This document shows positions 1 through 8,481 of a stretch of 64,000 nucleotides of DNA, piece by piece. Position 1 is the stretch's first letter; each line of letters starts with the position of its first letter. A program made the position numbers and the translations under genes. The notes under the pieces were generated by a model. The model worked only from the letters and a program-made list of their open reading frames with translations. It ran no database searches and was not told the origin of the DNA. The stretch is from Virgibacillus_R byunsanensis (lineage in GTDB: Bacteria > Bacillota > Bacilli > Bacillales > Amphibacillaceae). Location: positions 310,001-374,000 of the forward strand of contig NZ_JBHTKJ010000007.1 of assembly GCF_042675965.1 (NCBI RefSeq), given 5' to 3'.

Positions 1-888
1 GATTCAGAAGACTTGTCTCTAAACATTTCAAGAGAGATGCTGCAGCATAATCGTCAATTGAAAATCATTGAAAAAAACATCCAGAAAAAAATTAAAAACC
101 AATTGGAAAGCTTGTTGAAAAATGAGAGAGAAAAATACGAAACATTTTATAAATCTTTTGGAAGACAGCTGAAATTCGGTGTTTATAGTGATTTTGGAAG
201 TAATAAAGATGTATTGAAAGACTTGCTACTATTTTATTCTTCCAAAGAAAAGAAAATGGTTACGCTAGAAGAATATGTATCGAGAATGCCGGAAGATCAA
301 AAATATATTTATTATGCTTCTGGAGAGTCAATTGAACGAATAGAAAAGTTGCCTCAAACAGAGATGGTTACAGATAAAGGATATGAAATTCTTTTCTTTA
401 CCGATGAGGTGGATGAATTTGCGATTAGAATGCTGATGAACTACGACGGTAAAGAGTTCAAATCGGTGGCAAGCGGTGATCTTGGCATTGAGGAAGATGA
501 AAACCAGGATACAGAAGCAGAAGAACACGATCATGAAGAAATTTTTGCTTATATGAAAAAGGCTTTATCAGATAAGGTAAAAGATGTTCGTGTTTCCAGA
601 CGCTTAAAGACACATCCTGTTTGTTTCTCAAGTGATGGCGATGTGACAGTTGAAATGGAAAAAATACTTAACAGTATGCCGGACAATCAAAATATTAAAG
701 CTGATAAAGTACTGGAAATCAACACAAATCATCAGCTATTCCAGACATTGAAAGAAGCATATGAGAAAGATAATGAAAAATTAGACCTATACGCAAACCT
801 TTTGTACAATCAGGCACTACTCATTGAAGGTCTACCTTTAGAAGACCCAGTTGAGTTTACGAATGATATGTGTAAAGTGATGGTGTGA
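1..888 (+). CDS. htpG: Molecular chaperone HtpG (Hsp90 family), C-terminal part
   Basis: Open at the left window edge; frame 1 reads from base 1 with no start codon, so the N-terminal ATPase domain lies outside. The visible 295 codons match the Hsp90 middle and C-terminal domains: the segments GRQLKFGVYSDFG, LLLFYSSKEKKMVTLEEYVS and MPEDQKYIYYASGES are hallmark HtpG stretches, and an acidic linker (EEDENQDTEAEEHDHEE) precedes the dimerisation domain. HtpG is a cytosolic ATP-dependent chaperone for stress-damaged proteins. A strong terminator follows the stop, so it ends its transcription unit here. The TTG at base 13 is an internal Leu codon and not the start. Confidence 0.95.
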   Translation, partial: DSEDLSLNISREMLQHNRQLKIIEKNIQKKIKNQLESLLKNEREKYETFYKSFGRQLKFGVYSDFGSNKDVLKDLLLFYSSKEKKMVTLEEYVSRMPEDQKYIYYASGESIERIEKLPQTEMVTDKGYEILFFTDEVDEFAIRMLMNYDGKEFKSVASGDLGIEEDENQDTEAEEHDHEEIFAYMKKALSDKVKDVRVSRRLKTHPVCFSSDGDVTVEMEKILNSMPDNQNIKADKVLEINTNHQLFQTLKEAYEKDNEKLDLYANLLYNQALLIEGLPLEDPVEFTNDMCKVMV

Positions 889-900
889 TCTAGGAAGTAG

Positions 901-929
901 GAGGCAGTTATGAACTGCCTTCTTTTTTT
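901..929 (+). terminator. Intrinsic terminator after htpG
   Basis: A 7-bp stem, GGCAGTT (903-909) with AACTGCC (913-919), closes on a 3-nt loop and runs into a tract of seven T. It sits 12 bases past the htpG stop codon. Confidence 0.85.
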
Positions 930-930
930 G

Positions 931-1016
931 GCAGATAAGAAAGCATAAAACTTTCTCATCTGCATAAGTGCAACTAAGGCTTCCGCCATTAAGGCTTGGC
1001 GATAAGCCAAGTTTTC
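931..1016 (+). repeat. Dispersed two-hairpin repeat, copy 1
   Basis: First hairpin: GCAGATAAGAAAG (931-943) pairs with CTTTCTCATCTGC (951-963) around the loop CATAAAA. Then come AAGTGCAACTAAGGCTT and a second hairpin, CTTGGC-GATAA-GCCAAG (995-1011). A second copy with the same order of parts lies at 32994-33122. The sequence is intergenic and not coding. It looks like a dispersed Bacillaceae intergenic repeat of unknown function. Confidence 0.7.
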
Positions 1017-1037
1017 TAAGGGGGTGAAGTTTACACC

Positions 1038-1211
1038 TTGAAATCGGAATGGGGAATCGAGAAATTGGAAAATTCGTATCAGATCTCCTTTGTTGGTACT
1101 GGTGCAAACCTTATTGATGCTGCAACAAATGGTTTGGGACGAGTAGCTCAATTATGTGATATAACAGTGCCAGAAGTAACAATATTCAATTTTATACATC
1201 TTCCTTCCTAA
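1038..1211 (+). other. Possible 57-codon ORF or gene remnant
   Basis: A TTG-initiated frame of 57 codons follows a GGGGTG stretch 12 bases upstream. The translation contains SFVGTGANLIDAATNGLGR and then AQLCDITVPEVTIF. This looks more like a piece of a hydrophobic protein than random sequence, but I cannot name a family. It lacks a good start site and may be a decayed fragment. The rest of 1017-1370 is AT-rich with nothing else I can support. Confidence 0.2.
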
Positions 1212-1370
1212 TACTTTTCAATTTAACTCTAGAAGAAAATTATACTTTCATGGCTAATAGTACAAAAACAATTCATTTTTACTGTTTCGACTCTTTTTTT
1301 AAAATAATTTATTATATATCTAGTAGGGATTCTTATAATGATTTATAATTAAAAAAGGAGAGTGAAACGC

Positions 1371-2114
1371 ATGGAGGATAATAAAATCATTAATACAATT
1401 TTAAAGCAACAAAGTGAATTTCAAGAGGAATTTAGAAATGAGTTCAAGATTGTAAAAGATCAATTATATAGAAACGAAGAGCGCTTTGATAGTATTGATA
1501 AAAGGTTTCAAGGTATAGATAGTAGATTTGATGTTATGGATGAAAAGTTTCAAGATATAAATAGTAGGTTTAATGTTATCGATGAGAAGTTCCAAGGTAT
1601 AGATAGTAGGTTTGATGTTATCGATGAAAAGTTCAAAGGTATAGATAATAGATTAGATATTATGGATGAGAAGTTTCAAGGTATAGATAGTAGGTTTGAC
1701 GTTATGGATGAAAAGTTTCAAGGTGTAGATAATAGGTTTGACGTTATGGATGAAAAGTTTCAAGCTATAGATAGTAGATTAGATGTTATGGATGAAAAGT
1801 TCCAAGGTATAGATAGTAGGTTTAATGTTACCGATGAAAAGTTTCAAAGTATAGATAATAGATTAGGTGTTATGGATGAAAAGTTCCAAAGTATAGATAG
1901 AAGATTTGATGTTATGGATGAACGGTTTAGCGGTCTAGAAGGGAAAGTGGATTTGCTTACTTCACAAACAGCAACTGCGATCAAAACATTGTTCAATAAA
2001 TTGGACAATATGAATGAAAAGTTGGATAAAAATATTGTAGCAAGATATGAAATTGACTTTGTTTCGGAAAAGATACAGTTTTTAGAAAAGGAAATTTTCA
2101 AACTTAAACAGTAG
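1371..2114 (+). CDS. Coiled-coil protein built of 14-residue tandem repeats
   Basis: A 247-residue hydrophilic protein with no signal peptide or membrane segment. Residues 43-182 are ten tandem copies of a 14-residue unit with consensus DEKFQGIDSRFDVM, two heptads with hydrophobic a/d positions, predicting a long coiled coil. The C-terminal 60 residues are another helical region (LTSQTATAIKTLFNKLDN). The ATG at 1371 is chosen over an in-frame GTG at 1362 because AAAGGAG (1354-1360) lies at a good distance only for the ATG. The function is not recognised. Similar repeat coiled-coil proteins are annotated as hypothetical or t-SNARE/apolipoprotein-like without proof. Confidence 0.8.
   Translation: MEDNKIINTILKQQSEFQEEFRNEFKIVKDQLYRNEERFDSIDKRFQGIDSRFDVMDEKFQDINSRFNVIDEKFQGIDSRFDVIDEKFKGIDNRLDIMDEKFQGIDSRFDVMDEKFQGVDNRFDVMDEKFQAIDSRLDVMDEKFQGIDSRFNVTDEKFQSIDNRLGVMDEKFQSIDRRFDVMDERFSGLEGKVDLLTSQTATAIKTLFNKLDNMNEKLDKNIVARYEIDFVSEKIQFLEKEIFKLKQ
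1497..1916 (+). repeat. Ten tandem 42-bp coding repeats
   Basis: Ten in-frame 42-bp units, each like GATGAAAAGTTTCAAGGTAT followed by AGATAGTAGGTTTGATGTTATG, vary by scattered point changes. The unit length is a multiple of three and of seven codons, so copy-number change would keep both the frame and the coiled-coil register. Confidence 0.9.
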
Positions 2115-2182
2115 TAATACACAACTGTCAGCAAGAGTTACGCTGAACTTGCAGGCTTAGTTTTTTTTCGAACGGGATTAAA

Positions 2183-2237
2183 GAACTGTTAGAACTGGTG
2201 AGCATGATACTTCATGCATTGGTTCTAGCAGTTTTTT
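2183..2237 (+). terminator. Intrinsic terminator after the coiled-coil gene
   Basis: A long stem (AACTGTTAGAAC...GGTTCTAGCAGTT, with inner pairing AGCATG/CATGC) ends in six T. A similar hairpin with the same right arm (GGTTCTAGCAGTTTTTT) is found at 57343-57393, also beside a GTGCCTGTCACTTC repeat. Confidence 0.8.
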
Positions 2238-2245
2238 CGTTATGG

Positions 2246-2270
2246 GGTGCCTGTCACTTCCTGGGTTTTG
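2246..2270 (+). repeat. GTGCCTGTCACTTC-type dispersed repeat, copy 1
   Basis: Reads GGTGCCTGTCACTTCCTGGG then TTTTG, directly after a terminator. Related copies lie at 45284, 47845, 51466, 56260, 57279 and (degenerate) 59406. Confidence 0.7.
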
Positions 2271-2550
2271 GTGGACTTTGTTGAAGGGAGCGCAATTTGG
2301 GCATGTTCTGTTATACTTTTACTATATAGTTAATTTTTTGAATATTATTATAATGTGGAAGATTGGAAGCAGACAGATAAGTGGTCGATTTTATCTACAG
2401 CAAATGCTTTGCGAAGAATAGGTAAACCAGTTTGTTGTTATGTTTAACGAAAAAACAAACAGGAGAAATTAGATGCTTAGACAGGGTTGTTCAAGTAGAG
2501 CTATCACTGCTTGTGTAAACGGGGAAGATAATAGACGAACAAATTTTAAG

Positions 2551-2729
2551 CGGACTCCAGTGCACTTATTTGTGTCAAAAACCGTGATATGTGAGGTTGG
2601 GTGGACTCAGGGGATCTTATTCAATGAAAAAACTGCTATTACACCTGAAATTGTTATAAATAAGGTCCTCTGAGTCCGACAATAGCGATAACTATACATA
2701 ATTATAGGAAATAAGATCCACTGAGTCCG
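2551..2729. repeat. Cluster of four 21-bp AATAAGNNCCNCTGAGTCC repeats
   Basis: Two inverted copies (2551-2571 and 2602-2622) are followed by two forward copies (2658-2678 and 2709-2729). The forward consensus is AAATAAGRTCCNCTGAGTCC. A 66-codon open frame over this cluster (2473-2673) looks spurious because the repeats make it up. The remaining sequence between 2271 and 2784 shows no gene I can support. Confidence 0.7.
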
Positions 2730-2784
2730 TGAAAAGAATGATTATGCAGTGGTTTTCATTCAACTTTGGTTTAAAGAAAGAAAA

Positions 2785-2816
2785 ATGGCTTGGACATCTC
2801 CCTAAGCCATTTTTTT
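2785..2816 (+). terminator. Intrinsic terminator-like hairpin
   Basis: ATGGCTT (2785-2791) pairs with AAGCCAT (2804-2810) and is followed by six or seven T. No convincing gene ends just upstream, so it may terminate a lost gene or an RNA from the repeat cluster. Confidence 0.6.
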
Positions 2817-2979
2817 ACTGTTAATCACTGTTTTGCACCTCACAAGTGAACCCGTTAATTCTGTGTTGGTAGATTTATGTTATTGCGAATAGTTCGTCTA
2901 TAGTAATGTTTATCGCTTTTTATCATAAATTAATTTATAGTTTATGATAGGTATTTCAATTTTAAGGGGATTACATGTT

Positions 2980-4392
2980 ATGAAACGTTTCATTAAATGG
3001 GGTCTGCGGCTATCTATTTCTTTCTATGCACTTCTTCACTTTTTTACCTATTTTTATGAAGTGGAAATGTTATTAATTTTACTTTCGATCAGTGGCATCC
3101 TTATGTTATTGTTTGCGGCAATGATGTTTAAGGTTAGCCAATTTAAATTACCTCTCTTTTTATTTCTTGTTGGTGTAACGGTTTTAACTGTATCTGATGG
3201 TTCTGTTGTGAGTGGCATGTTCGATGGTTTTCTGCAAATGCGCAGTATCATCGGGTTACTAATTATCGTTCCCATGATCAGTTGGGTATTGCGGGACGAA
3301 CCTTATATTGAAGAAATTATGGCTTTTGCACACAGAGGAATTGATACAAGTCGTAAATTTTATTTTGGGATTGTATCATTTACACAGATTATTTCTTACT
3401 TCTTGCTTTTTGGTTCGATACCAATGATGCATAAGTTCATTACGGTCATTTTGAAAAATCAAAAGGGAGAAGCGTGGGAAAATTTTAAAGGTACAGCGTT
3501 GCTACGTGCTTTTGCCCTGTCGACGTTATGGGTAATTAGTATTCCGAGTTTTATTTTTGCTGTTGAAACGATGGGTGCCACGTTGTGGATCGCGATACTA
3601 CAAGGGTTTGGAATTGCTGTAATAGGAACTGTTATTGCAGTTATATTTTCTTATTTTCAGGAGAAAAAATACGGAGTCAATCTAACAGCTGCTATCCAAA
3701 CGGAAATTGATACTGTTCTGCGTAGCTATTCAGATAAGGAAGAAATGAAGAAAAAAGTACAGGAGTTTCTGCTGCTGTTTGTTTCGTTATTTGGATCCAT
3801 ATTTCTATTGCACGCTATCTTTGGCGTGAATCTAATGATGATTATTCCTATTGTAGTTATCATTTGGACTGGTGTTTATTATCTCGTGAAAAAAAGAACA
3901 AAAAAGCTCATGTTTGAAGCAAAAAGATATGTTGCCGAGGATATGACAAAGCAGTCATACCAGCTAAGTGTTTTACTAGCAGCAGGTGTGCTGATCTTTG
4001 GGTTGAACCAAACGGGGTTTGCTACCATCGTTATAGATGGTGTGTATTATATACAGGAAATTTTTCCGCTTATAAACTTTTTGTATTTGCTACCGTTTAT
4101 CGTTATTCTTCTAGGGTTCTTAGGATTAGGTCCACTTACTGTAATGGTATTGGTAGCAGGGTTACTAGGAAATATAGCATTACCGTTTCCGCCTGAGTTG
4201 ATTGTTCTGGCCATTACATCTGGTAGTGTTATATCCATACTTTTATCACCGGTAATCATGCCTGTCATTGTGTTGAGTGCATCCAACGGGTTAGGGCTAT
4301 TTAAAAACGGCGTACAATTTAACTACAAGTACGCGATTGTGTTTTATATTGTTGTGCAGATTTATGTACAGGTGATGGTGCAAGTCTGGTAG
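2980..4392 (+). CDS. Polytopic membrane protein of unknown function
   Basis: A 470-residue protein with roughly 12 hydrophobic segments and a cytoplasmic charged loop near the middle (DTVLRSYSDKEEMKKKVQ). A C-terminal segment rich in Gly/Pro (LGFLGLGPLTVMVLVAG, then NIALPFPPELIVLAI) resembles re-entrant loops of ion/organic-anion carriers. I infer a secondary transporter, perhaps of the ion-transporter superfamily, but cannot name the family. The ATG at 2980 is preceded by AAGGGGA nine bases upstream; an upstream in-frame ATG at 2944 lacks a ribosome site. It stands alone, with a terminator-like hairpin about 160 bp downstream. Confidence 0.75.
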   Translation: MKRFIKWGLRLSISFYALLHFFTYFYEVEMLLILLSISGILMLLFAAMMFKVSQFKLPLFLFLVGVTVLTVSDGSVVSGMFDGFLQMRSIIGLLIIVPMISWVLRDEPYIEEIMAFAHRGIDTSRKFYFGIVSFTQIISYFLLFGSIPMMHKFITVILKNQKGEAWENFKGTALLRAFALSTLWVISIPSFIFAVETMGATLWIAILQGFGIAVIGTVIAVIFSYFQEKKYGVNLTAAIQTEIDTVLRSYSDKEEMKKKVQEFLLLFVSLFGSIFLLHAIFGVNLMMIIPIVVIIWTGVYYLVKKRTKKLMFEAKRYVAEDMTKQSYQLSVLLAAGVLIFGLNQTGFATIVIDGVYYIQEIFPLINFLYLLPFIVILLGFLGLGPLTVMVLVAGLLGNIALPFPPELIVLAITSGSVISILLSPVIMPVIVLSASNGLGLFKNGVQFNYKYAIVFYIVVQIYVQVMVQVW

Positions 4393-4554
4393 GATAATCT
4401 ACTCTGGCTTCCTGAGTAAAAATCTCATCCAATGTTGAATAGACTAGATTAGATAAGATGCTTCGGGAAACCCTTTAATTAACCTTATCACATTTTCAAT
4501 TCTATCTTTATTTTAGAGTCAAATCTCCATCAAGTATAGACTTGAATTCTTCTT

Positions 4555-4588
4555 ATGCGCATGGAAGCATTTCCGTGTGCATTTTTTA
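4555..4588 (+). terminator. Intrinsic terminator in the 4393-5123 gap
   Basis: A 12-bp stem with two G-U pairs, ATGCGCATGGAA (4555-4566) against TTCCGTGTGCAT (4571-4582), is followed by a T tract. It probably ends the membrane-protein transcript. The rest of 4393-5048 is AT-rich with no gene or motif I can support. Confidence 0.65.
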
Positions 4589-5048
4589 ATGGCGATATAT
4601 ATTCTATTTACTAATTATACTATCTCCCATTTTAAATTCAGAATAACCTTCTATCTAGCCACCCCAATAATGGTAACGAAGATTAAATCTAAATGCTATT
4701 AACTACCTAATCTTCTTTTACGAAACTGTTCGTCGTATAAGGAAGCTATAAAGATATTTGTCTGGATCCCCACTGCAATTTTTATATAAATCCCTTTTAC
4801 CAATTCTATAATTTATTTTGGAGAACTTTAATTCTTACTCTTGATAAAATTTGGTTACATATTTTCCAAATTCAACTTAAGAAGATAAAATTCAATTTAT
4901 GGGTAGTGAGCGATATTTTTGGCAAAATTAATTTAATCTTTTTAGGGAATAACTTATCCTCTTTTTTTAGTAACTACAACTTTTTTATGTAACGATTAGT
5001 TCTAATAAAAACACGTATTTAAGGCTACGAATTGGATAACTTAGCTAG

Positions 5049-5070
5049 ACCCTAATTAAACCTAAATGTT
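5049..5070 (+). promoter_or_regulatory. Candidate sigma-54 activator binding site
   Basis: Contains CCCTAATTAAACCTAAATG, whose centre is about 66 bp upstream of the -24 GG of the sigma-54 promoter. It resembles the CTAAATCAAC triplet repeat found at the same distance from the second sigma-54 promoter (20451-20484). Confidence 0.4.
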
Positions 5071-5123
5071 CTGAAAGAATAAAAAAGTACTATTAACAGT
5101 GGTTATTTCCTTATTTTAATTTA

Positions 5124-5142
5124 TTGGCATGAAAAGTGCATT
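5124..5142 (+). promoter_or_regulatory. Sigma-54 (-24/-12) promoter for the symporter-amidase operon
   Basis: TTGGCATGAAAAGTGCATT carries the invariant GG (5126-5127) and GC (5138-5139) 12 bp apart, close to the TGGCACG-N4-TTGC consensus. About 175 bp of leader lies between it and the first small gene. Another promoter with nearly the same bases lies at 20532, and a sigma-54 activator and an rpoN gene are in the same neighbourhood. Confidence 0.75.
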
Positions 5143-5315
5143 AGTTATAGTGAGGTTTATTAAAGGAGGGATATATAATTTAGACCAACGAAAAAAAGTT
5201 GCTGTTTAAAAGCAGGGAGGGATTGTGAACGACCCCAGTATATTTAGAATTAATAATGGTTAGTGAAATTATTTAGGATTGGTTTTCTAAATATTAATTT
5301 ACTAGGAGGGATTAG

Positions 5316-5429
5316 ATGGATTTTTTTGGAGTTGCATTATCAAACTGGATGATTGGAGCTACCATGGCAATTTTTATAGGTGTTTATTTCTTAGTAATAG
5401 AAATTATTAATAAAAGGGAGGAGAAATAA
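5316..5429 (+). CDS. Small membrane protein, symporter accessory subunit
   Basis: A 37-residue frame starting MDFFGVALSNWMIG has one transmembrane helix (about residues 12-30, TMAIFIGVYFLVIEII) and a charged tail (NKREEK). AGGAGGG lies 5 bases before the ATG. Its last codons hold the GGGAGGAG ribosome site of the symporter that starts 2 bases after its stop, so translation is probably coupled. Tiny one-helix proteins encoded just before SSS-family symporters are known as symporter small accessory proteins. This fits by size, topology and position, not by sequence search. Confidence 0.7.
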   Translation: MDFFGVALSNWMIGATMAIFIGVYFLVIEIINKREEK

Positions 5430-5431
5430 TT

Positions 5432-6883
5432 ATGGTGATTTCAGTTTTAGTTCTATATATGCTTGTTGTAATTGGAATTGGATATTATATGAAATCTAAA
5501 ATTTATAATAACACAGATTATTTAGCTGCTGGTGGTAAATTAGGTGTATGGGTTGGTGGGGCGACGCTGGCTGCGACACAAATGAGTGCTGGTACAGCAA
5601 TAGGGACTGTTGGATTTCACTATCAAGTTGGATATAATTTTGCGTGGATTTGGCTTGGGATTTGGGCTTCTTGGGTGATCATGTCTCTTTATATTGCACC
5701 AAAAATGAAAGCGTTTTTTAATTCACACAAAGCATTAACTATACCAGACCTTCTAGGAACTCGTTATGAGAGTAACTCCCTGCGAGTTATTTCTGTCATA
5801 ATACTAATGGTTTGTTTTGGAATGACCATAGTAGCAGAATTAGTAGGGGGGTCCTATTTGTTAAATGTAGTTTTTAATGTCCCTGAAACTGCTGGAGTAT
5901 TAATTATTGCATCTGTATTTATTTTGTATACAGTGATGGGTGGTTTATTTGCAATTGCATATACTGATCTACTACAGATGATTATATTTACAGTAGGATT
6001 TGCAATTGCAGTACCATTCGCCGTGTCGAATGCAGGGGGGTTTACGGCTCTAAATACAGCACTATCAAACATTGATCCAGGATTAGTGTCTAATGGTATG
6101 CCAACAAGTACTTTATTAGCTGTAGGTATTTCCTTCTTTATTATGATGATTGGTTACCCAATTATCGCTATTAGATTTTACTCTTTAAAGGACAATAAAA
6201 CAATCAGAAGAGCAGTTGGGTTAGCGTTTATATTTCAAGCTATCATAGCTATATCTGTTGCGGTTCTTGGTGTAAGTGCTCGAGTTATTTTTCCTGGCCT
6301 TGCAACTCCGGATTTAGCTAGTCCAACTATTGCAATGCAGTTATTACCACCAGTTTTGGGTGGATTATTACTTGCCGCAATCTTAGCTGCGATTCAATCC
6401 ACAGTAAGTGCAATCTTACTAATGTTAAGTAGTGGAATATCTCACGACATTATTAATAAAGTAATGAAGAAAGAGCTAACAGAACAGCAACAATTGAAGA
6501 TTACAAGGATTGCAGTTTTAGTAATGGGGATTATACCAATTCCATTTGCTCTAAATCCTGTTCCGCTTATCCAACAAATTTGGATTAATGCTGCGGCTCT
6601 AATAGGTTCATCGTTCGCTGTTTCAATTTTGCTAGGTTTATGCTGGAAACGTGCAACAGCGCCTGGGGCAATCACATCCATGGTAGGTGGAATAGGAATT
6701 GCTAGTATTTGGCTAGCTATTGGAAATCCATTTGGTATTGATGCTGTATATATTAGTATACCTGTCAGCTTGTGTGGAATGCTTTTTGTTAGTTTGTTGA
6801 CAAAGCCAGTTTCCAATGAGGCTCTTTCACCATTCTTTAAAGATGTTGAAGTTACTAAATCTAAAGAAACCATTGCTAATTAA
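5432..6883 (+). CDS. Sodium:solute symporter (SSS family)
   Basis: A 483-residue protein with about 13 transmembrane helices. Family marks are the early segment TDYLAAGGKLGVWVGGATLAA, the ATQMSAG sodium-site region, FYSLKD after helix 6, and GGLLLAAILAAIQSTVSAILL, where the family places sodium-binding Ser/Thr. It belongs to the SSS (SLC5-like) sodium-coupled importers. Neighbouring amidases and peptidases suggest uptake of an amide, peptide-like or amino-acid-derived compound (inference). It is the first large gene of the operon behind the sigma-54 promoter at 5124. Confidence 0.9.
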   Translation: MVISVLVLYMLVVIGIGYYMKSKIYNNTDYLAAGGKLGVWVGGATLAATQMSAGTAIGTVGFHYQVGYNFAWIWLGIWASWVIMSLYIAPKMKAFFNSHKALTIPDLLGTRYESNSLRVISVIILMVCFGMTIVAELVGGSYLLNVVFNVPETAGVLIIASVFILYTVMGGLFAIAYTDLLQMIIFTVGFAIAVPFAVSNAGGFTALNTALSNIDPGLVSNGMPTSTLLAVGISFFIMMIGYPIIAIRFYSLKDNKTIRRAVGLAFIFQAIIAISVAVLGVSARVIFPGLATPDLASPTIAMQLLPPVLGGLLLAAILAAIQSTVSAILLMLSSGISHDIINKVMKKELTEQQQLKITRIAVLVMGIIPIPFALNPVPLIQQIWINAAALIGSSFAVSILLGLCWKRATAPGAITSMVGGIGIASIWLAIGNPFGIDAVYISIPVSLCGMLFVSLLTKPVSNEALSPFFKDVEVTKSKETIAN

Positions 6884-6918
6884 TTTAAAGGATATATACC
6901 CAAGGGGAGGGATTATTC

Positions 6919-8283
6919 ATGTCTGGAAAGGAAATGGATGAATTATTATTTAAGTCAATAGAAGAGATCGGTCAATTGTACAGGAAAAAAGAAGTTTCAC
7001 CATACGAAATTACAAAAGCTACTATAGAACGATTGAATACATTAGAGCCTAAGTTAAATGCATTTATTACAGTTCTCTCAGAAGAAGCATTAATTCAGGC
7101 AAAAAAAGCTGAAGATACTTTCGTCAAAGGTGTGGAAGTTGGGAAACTATATGGGATTCCTGTATCACTTAAGGATATTTTTGATACTAAAGGAATACGC
7201 ACATCACTCGGTTCTAAAATTATGAAGGATTATGTTCCAACAGAAAATTCCCATGTTTATGATGCTTTTTCAAAAGCGGGTGCTATCATAGTTGGGAAAA
7301 ATAATATGCTTGAATTTGCTTATGGATCAGTACACCCTGAATATGGACAGTGTAATAATCCATGGGATATTAATCGAACTGCAGGAGGATCAAGTTCGGG
7401 ATCTGCGTCTTCTATTGCAGCGGGAATTGGCTTTGCTTCCATTGGAACGGATACAGGGGGATCAATTCGACTGCCATCATCATTTTGTGGTGTTGTAGGT
7501 TTAAAGCCCACATATGAAACAGTGTCTCGTAGGGGGCTGTTCAATCTATCTCATTCTTTGGATCACATTGGACCGATAACTAGAACAGTTCGTGATAATG
7601 CAATTGTGTTAGAAGGCATTTCTACTAATCAAATTAACTATGATTCAGTATTTACTGAATCTATTAAAGGGATGAAAATAGGTGTTATTCGTTCATTTAT
7701 TGATTCTAACACGCATTCAGAAGTTGAAGAACTAGTAGCTTCAGCTGTAGAAAAACTTACAGAATTAGGTGGAAATGTAGTTGATGTTAAAATACCAGGG
7801 ATTGAAACTTTTAACGATATAGGATTTCCAATTTTAATGTCAGAAGGTTCCTACCATCATAGGGATTGGTATCCAAAATGGGCTGAAGATTATGCTGAAG
7901 GAACTCAGATTGTTTTAAAAGAAGGATTTAGCGTTTCAGCAGTTACGTATTTAGAAGCTGTTGAAAAGAAAAAGGAGTTTAGGGAAAAGTTAGTTGATCT
8001 ATTCGAAAATTTTGACGTATTGGTGAGTCCGACATCTCCTAGTCCAGCAACGAAGAATGACCCTTCCTTTGAGGATACTACTTACGATTATCTTCAAAGG
8101 ACAATGCCGTTTAATATTTCTGGTAATCCAGCTATAACTGTTCCAGCAGGACTTACACCGTCTGAAAACTTACCGGTGGGACTTCAGTTCATCGGACGAC
8201 ACTATGATGAATCTACCCTTTATCGAGTTGCAGATGCTTTTCAATTAAATTCAGGAGGATACAGACATCCACTAATTTATTGA
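6919..8283 (+). CDS. Amidase signature family amidase (copy 1)
   Basis: A 454-residue amidase-signature enzyme. The Ser-cisSer-Lys triad is visible: Lys85 in PVSLKDIFD, Ser158 in the GGSSSGSA loop and nucleophile Ser182 in DTGGSIRLP. Such enzymes hydrolyse carboxamides to acid and ammonia; the substrate is not predictable from sequence. Start ATG at 6919 follows GGGGAGGG at good spacing. It is a close paralogue of the amidase at 9677: the first 200 or so residues and even the ribosome-site region are nearly the same, while the C-terminal halves differ much more. Probably in one operon with the symporter, 35 bp upstream. Confidence 0.93.
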   Translation: MSGKEMDELLFKSIEEIGQLYRKKEVSPYEITKATIERLNTLEPKLNAFITVLSEEALIQAKKAEDTFVKGVEVGKLYGIPVSLKDIFDTKGIRTSLGSKIMKDYVPTENSHVYDAFSKAGAIIVGKNNMLEFAYGSVHPEYGQCNNPWDINRTAGGSSSGSASSIAAGIGFASIGTDTGGSIRLPSSFCGVVGLKPTYETVSRRGLFNLSHSLDHIGPITRTVRDNAIVLEGISTNQINYDSVFTESIKGMKIGVIRSFIDSNTHSEVEELVASAVEKLTELGGNVVDVKIPGIETFNDIGFPILMSEGSYHHRDWYPKWAEDYAEGTQIVLKEGFSVSAVTYLEAVEKKKEFREKLVDLFENFDVLVSPTSPSPATKNDPSFEDTTYDYLQRTMPFNISGNPAITVPAGLTPSENLPVGLQFIGRHYDESTLYRVADAFQLNSGGYRHPLIY

Positions 8284-8481
8284 TAGGACTAAAAAATTTT
8301 TTGAGTGTTCATAACAAAGAATTTCCTTATTAATTATGAGAGAAATTTAAGGTTAGAAATAATGGCACTATTTAAAAAGTTAGTTATAAGCAGGATATAT
8401 TAATATTGAGGGAATATTAGGAAAATATTATTTTAGAACAACTTTCTTCGTTTAATTTAAAAACTCATGGAGGTGTAAGAA

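Noticed and set aside
810..1151. Minus-strand open frames of 113 and 89 codons after htpG
   Set aside because: They overlap the htpG end, its terminator and a dispersed repeat, have no ribosome site and resemble no protein.
2473..2673. 66-codon plus-strand frame
   Set aside because: Its codons are mostly made of the inverted 21-bp repeats, with no ribosome site of note and no protein-like composition.
2551..2729. Possible CRISPR array
   Set aside because: The repeats differ from each other, face both ways and have irregular spacing; no cas genes are in the window.
7292..7498. Open frame inside amidase copy 1 on the same strand
   Set aside because: It lies wholly inside a clearly conserved gene in another frame; a shadow.
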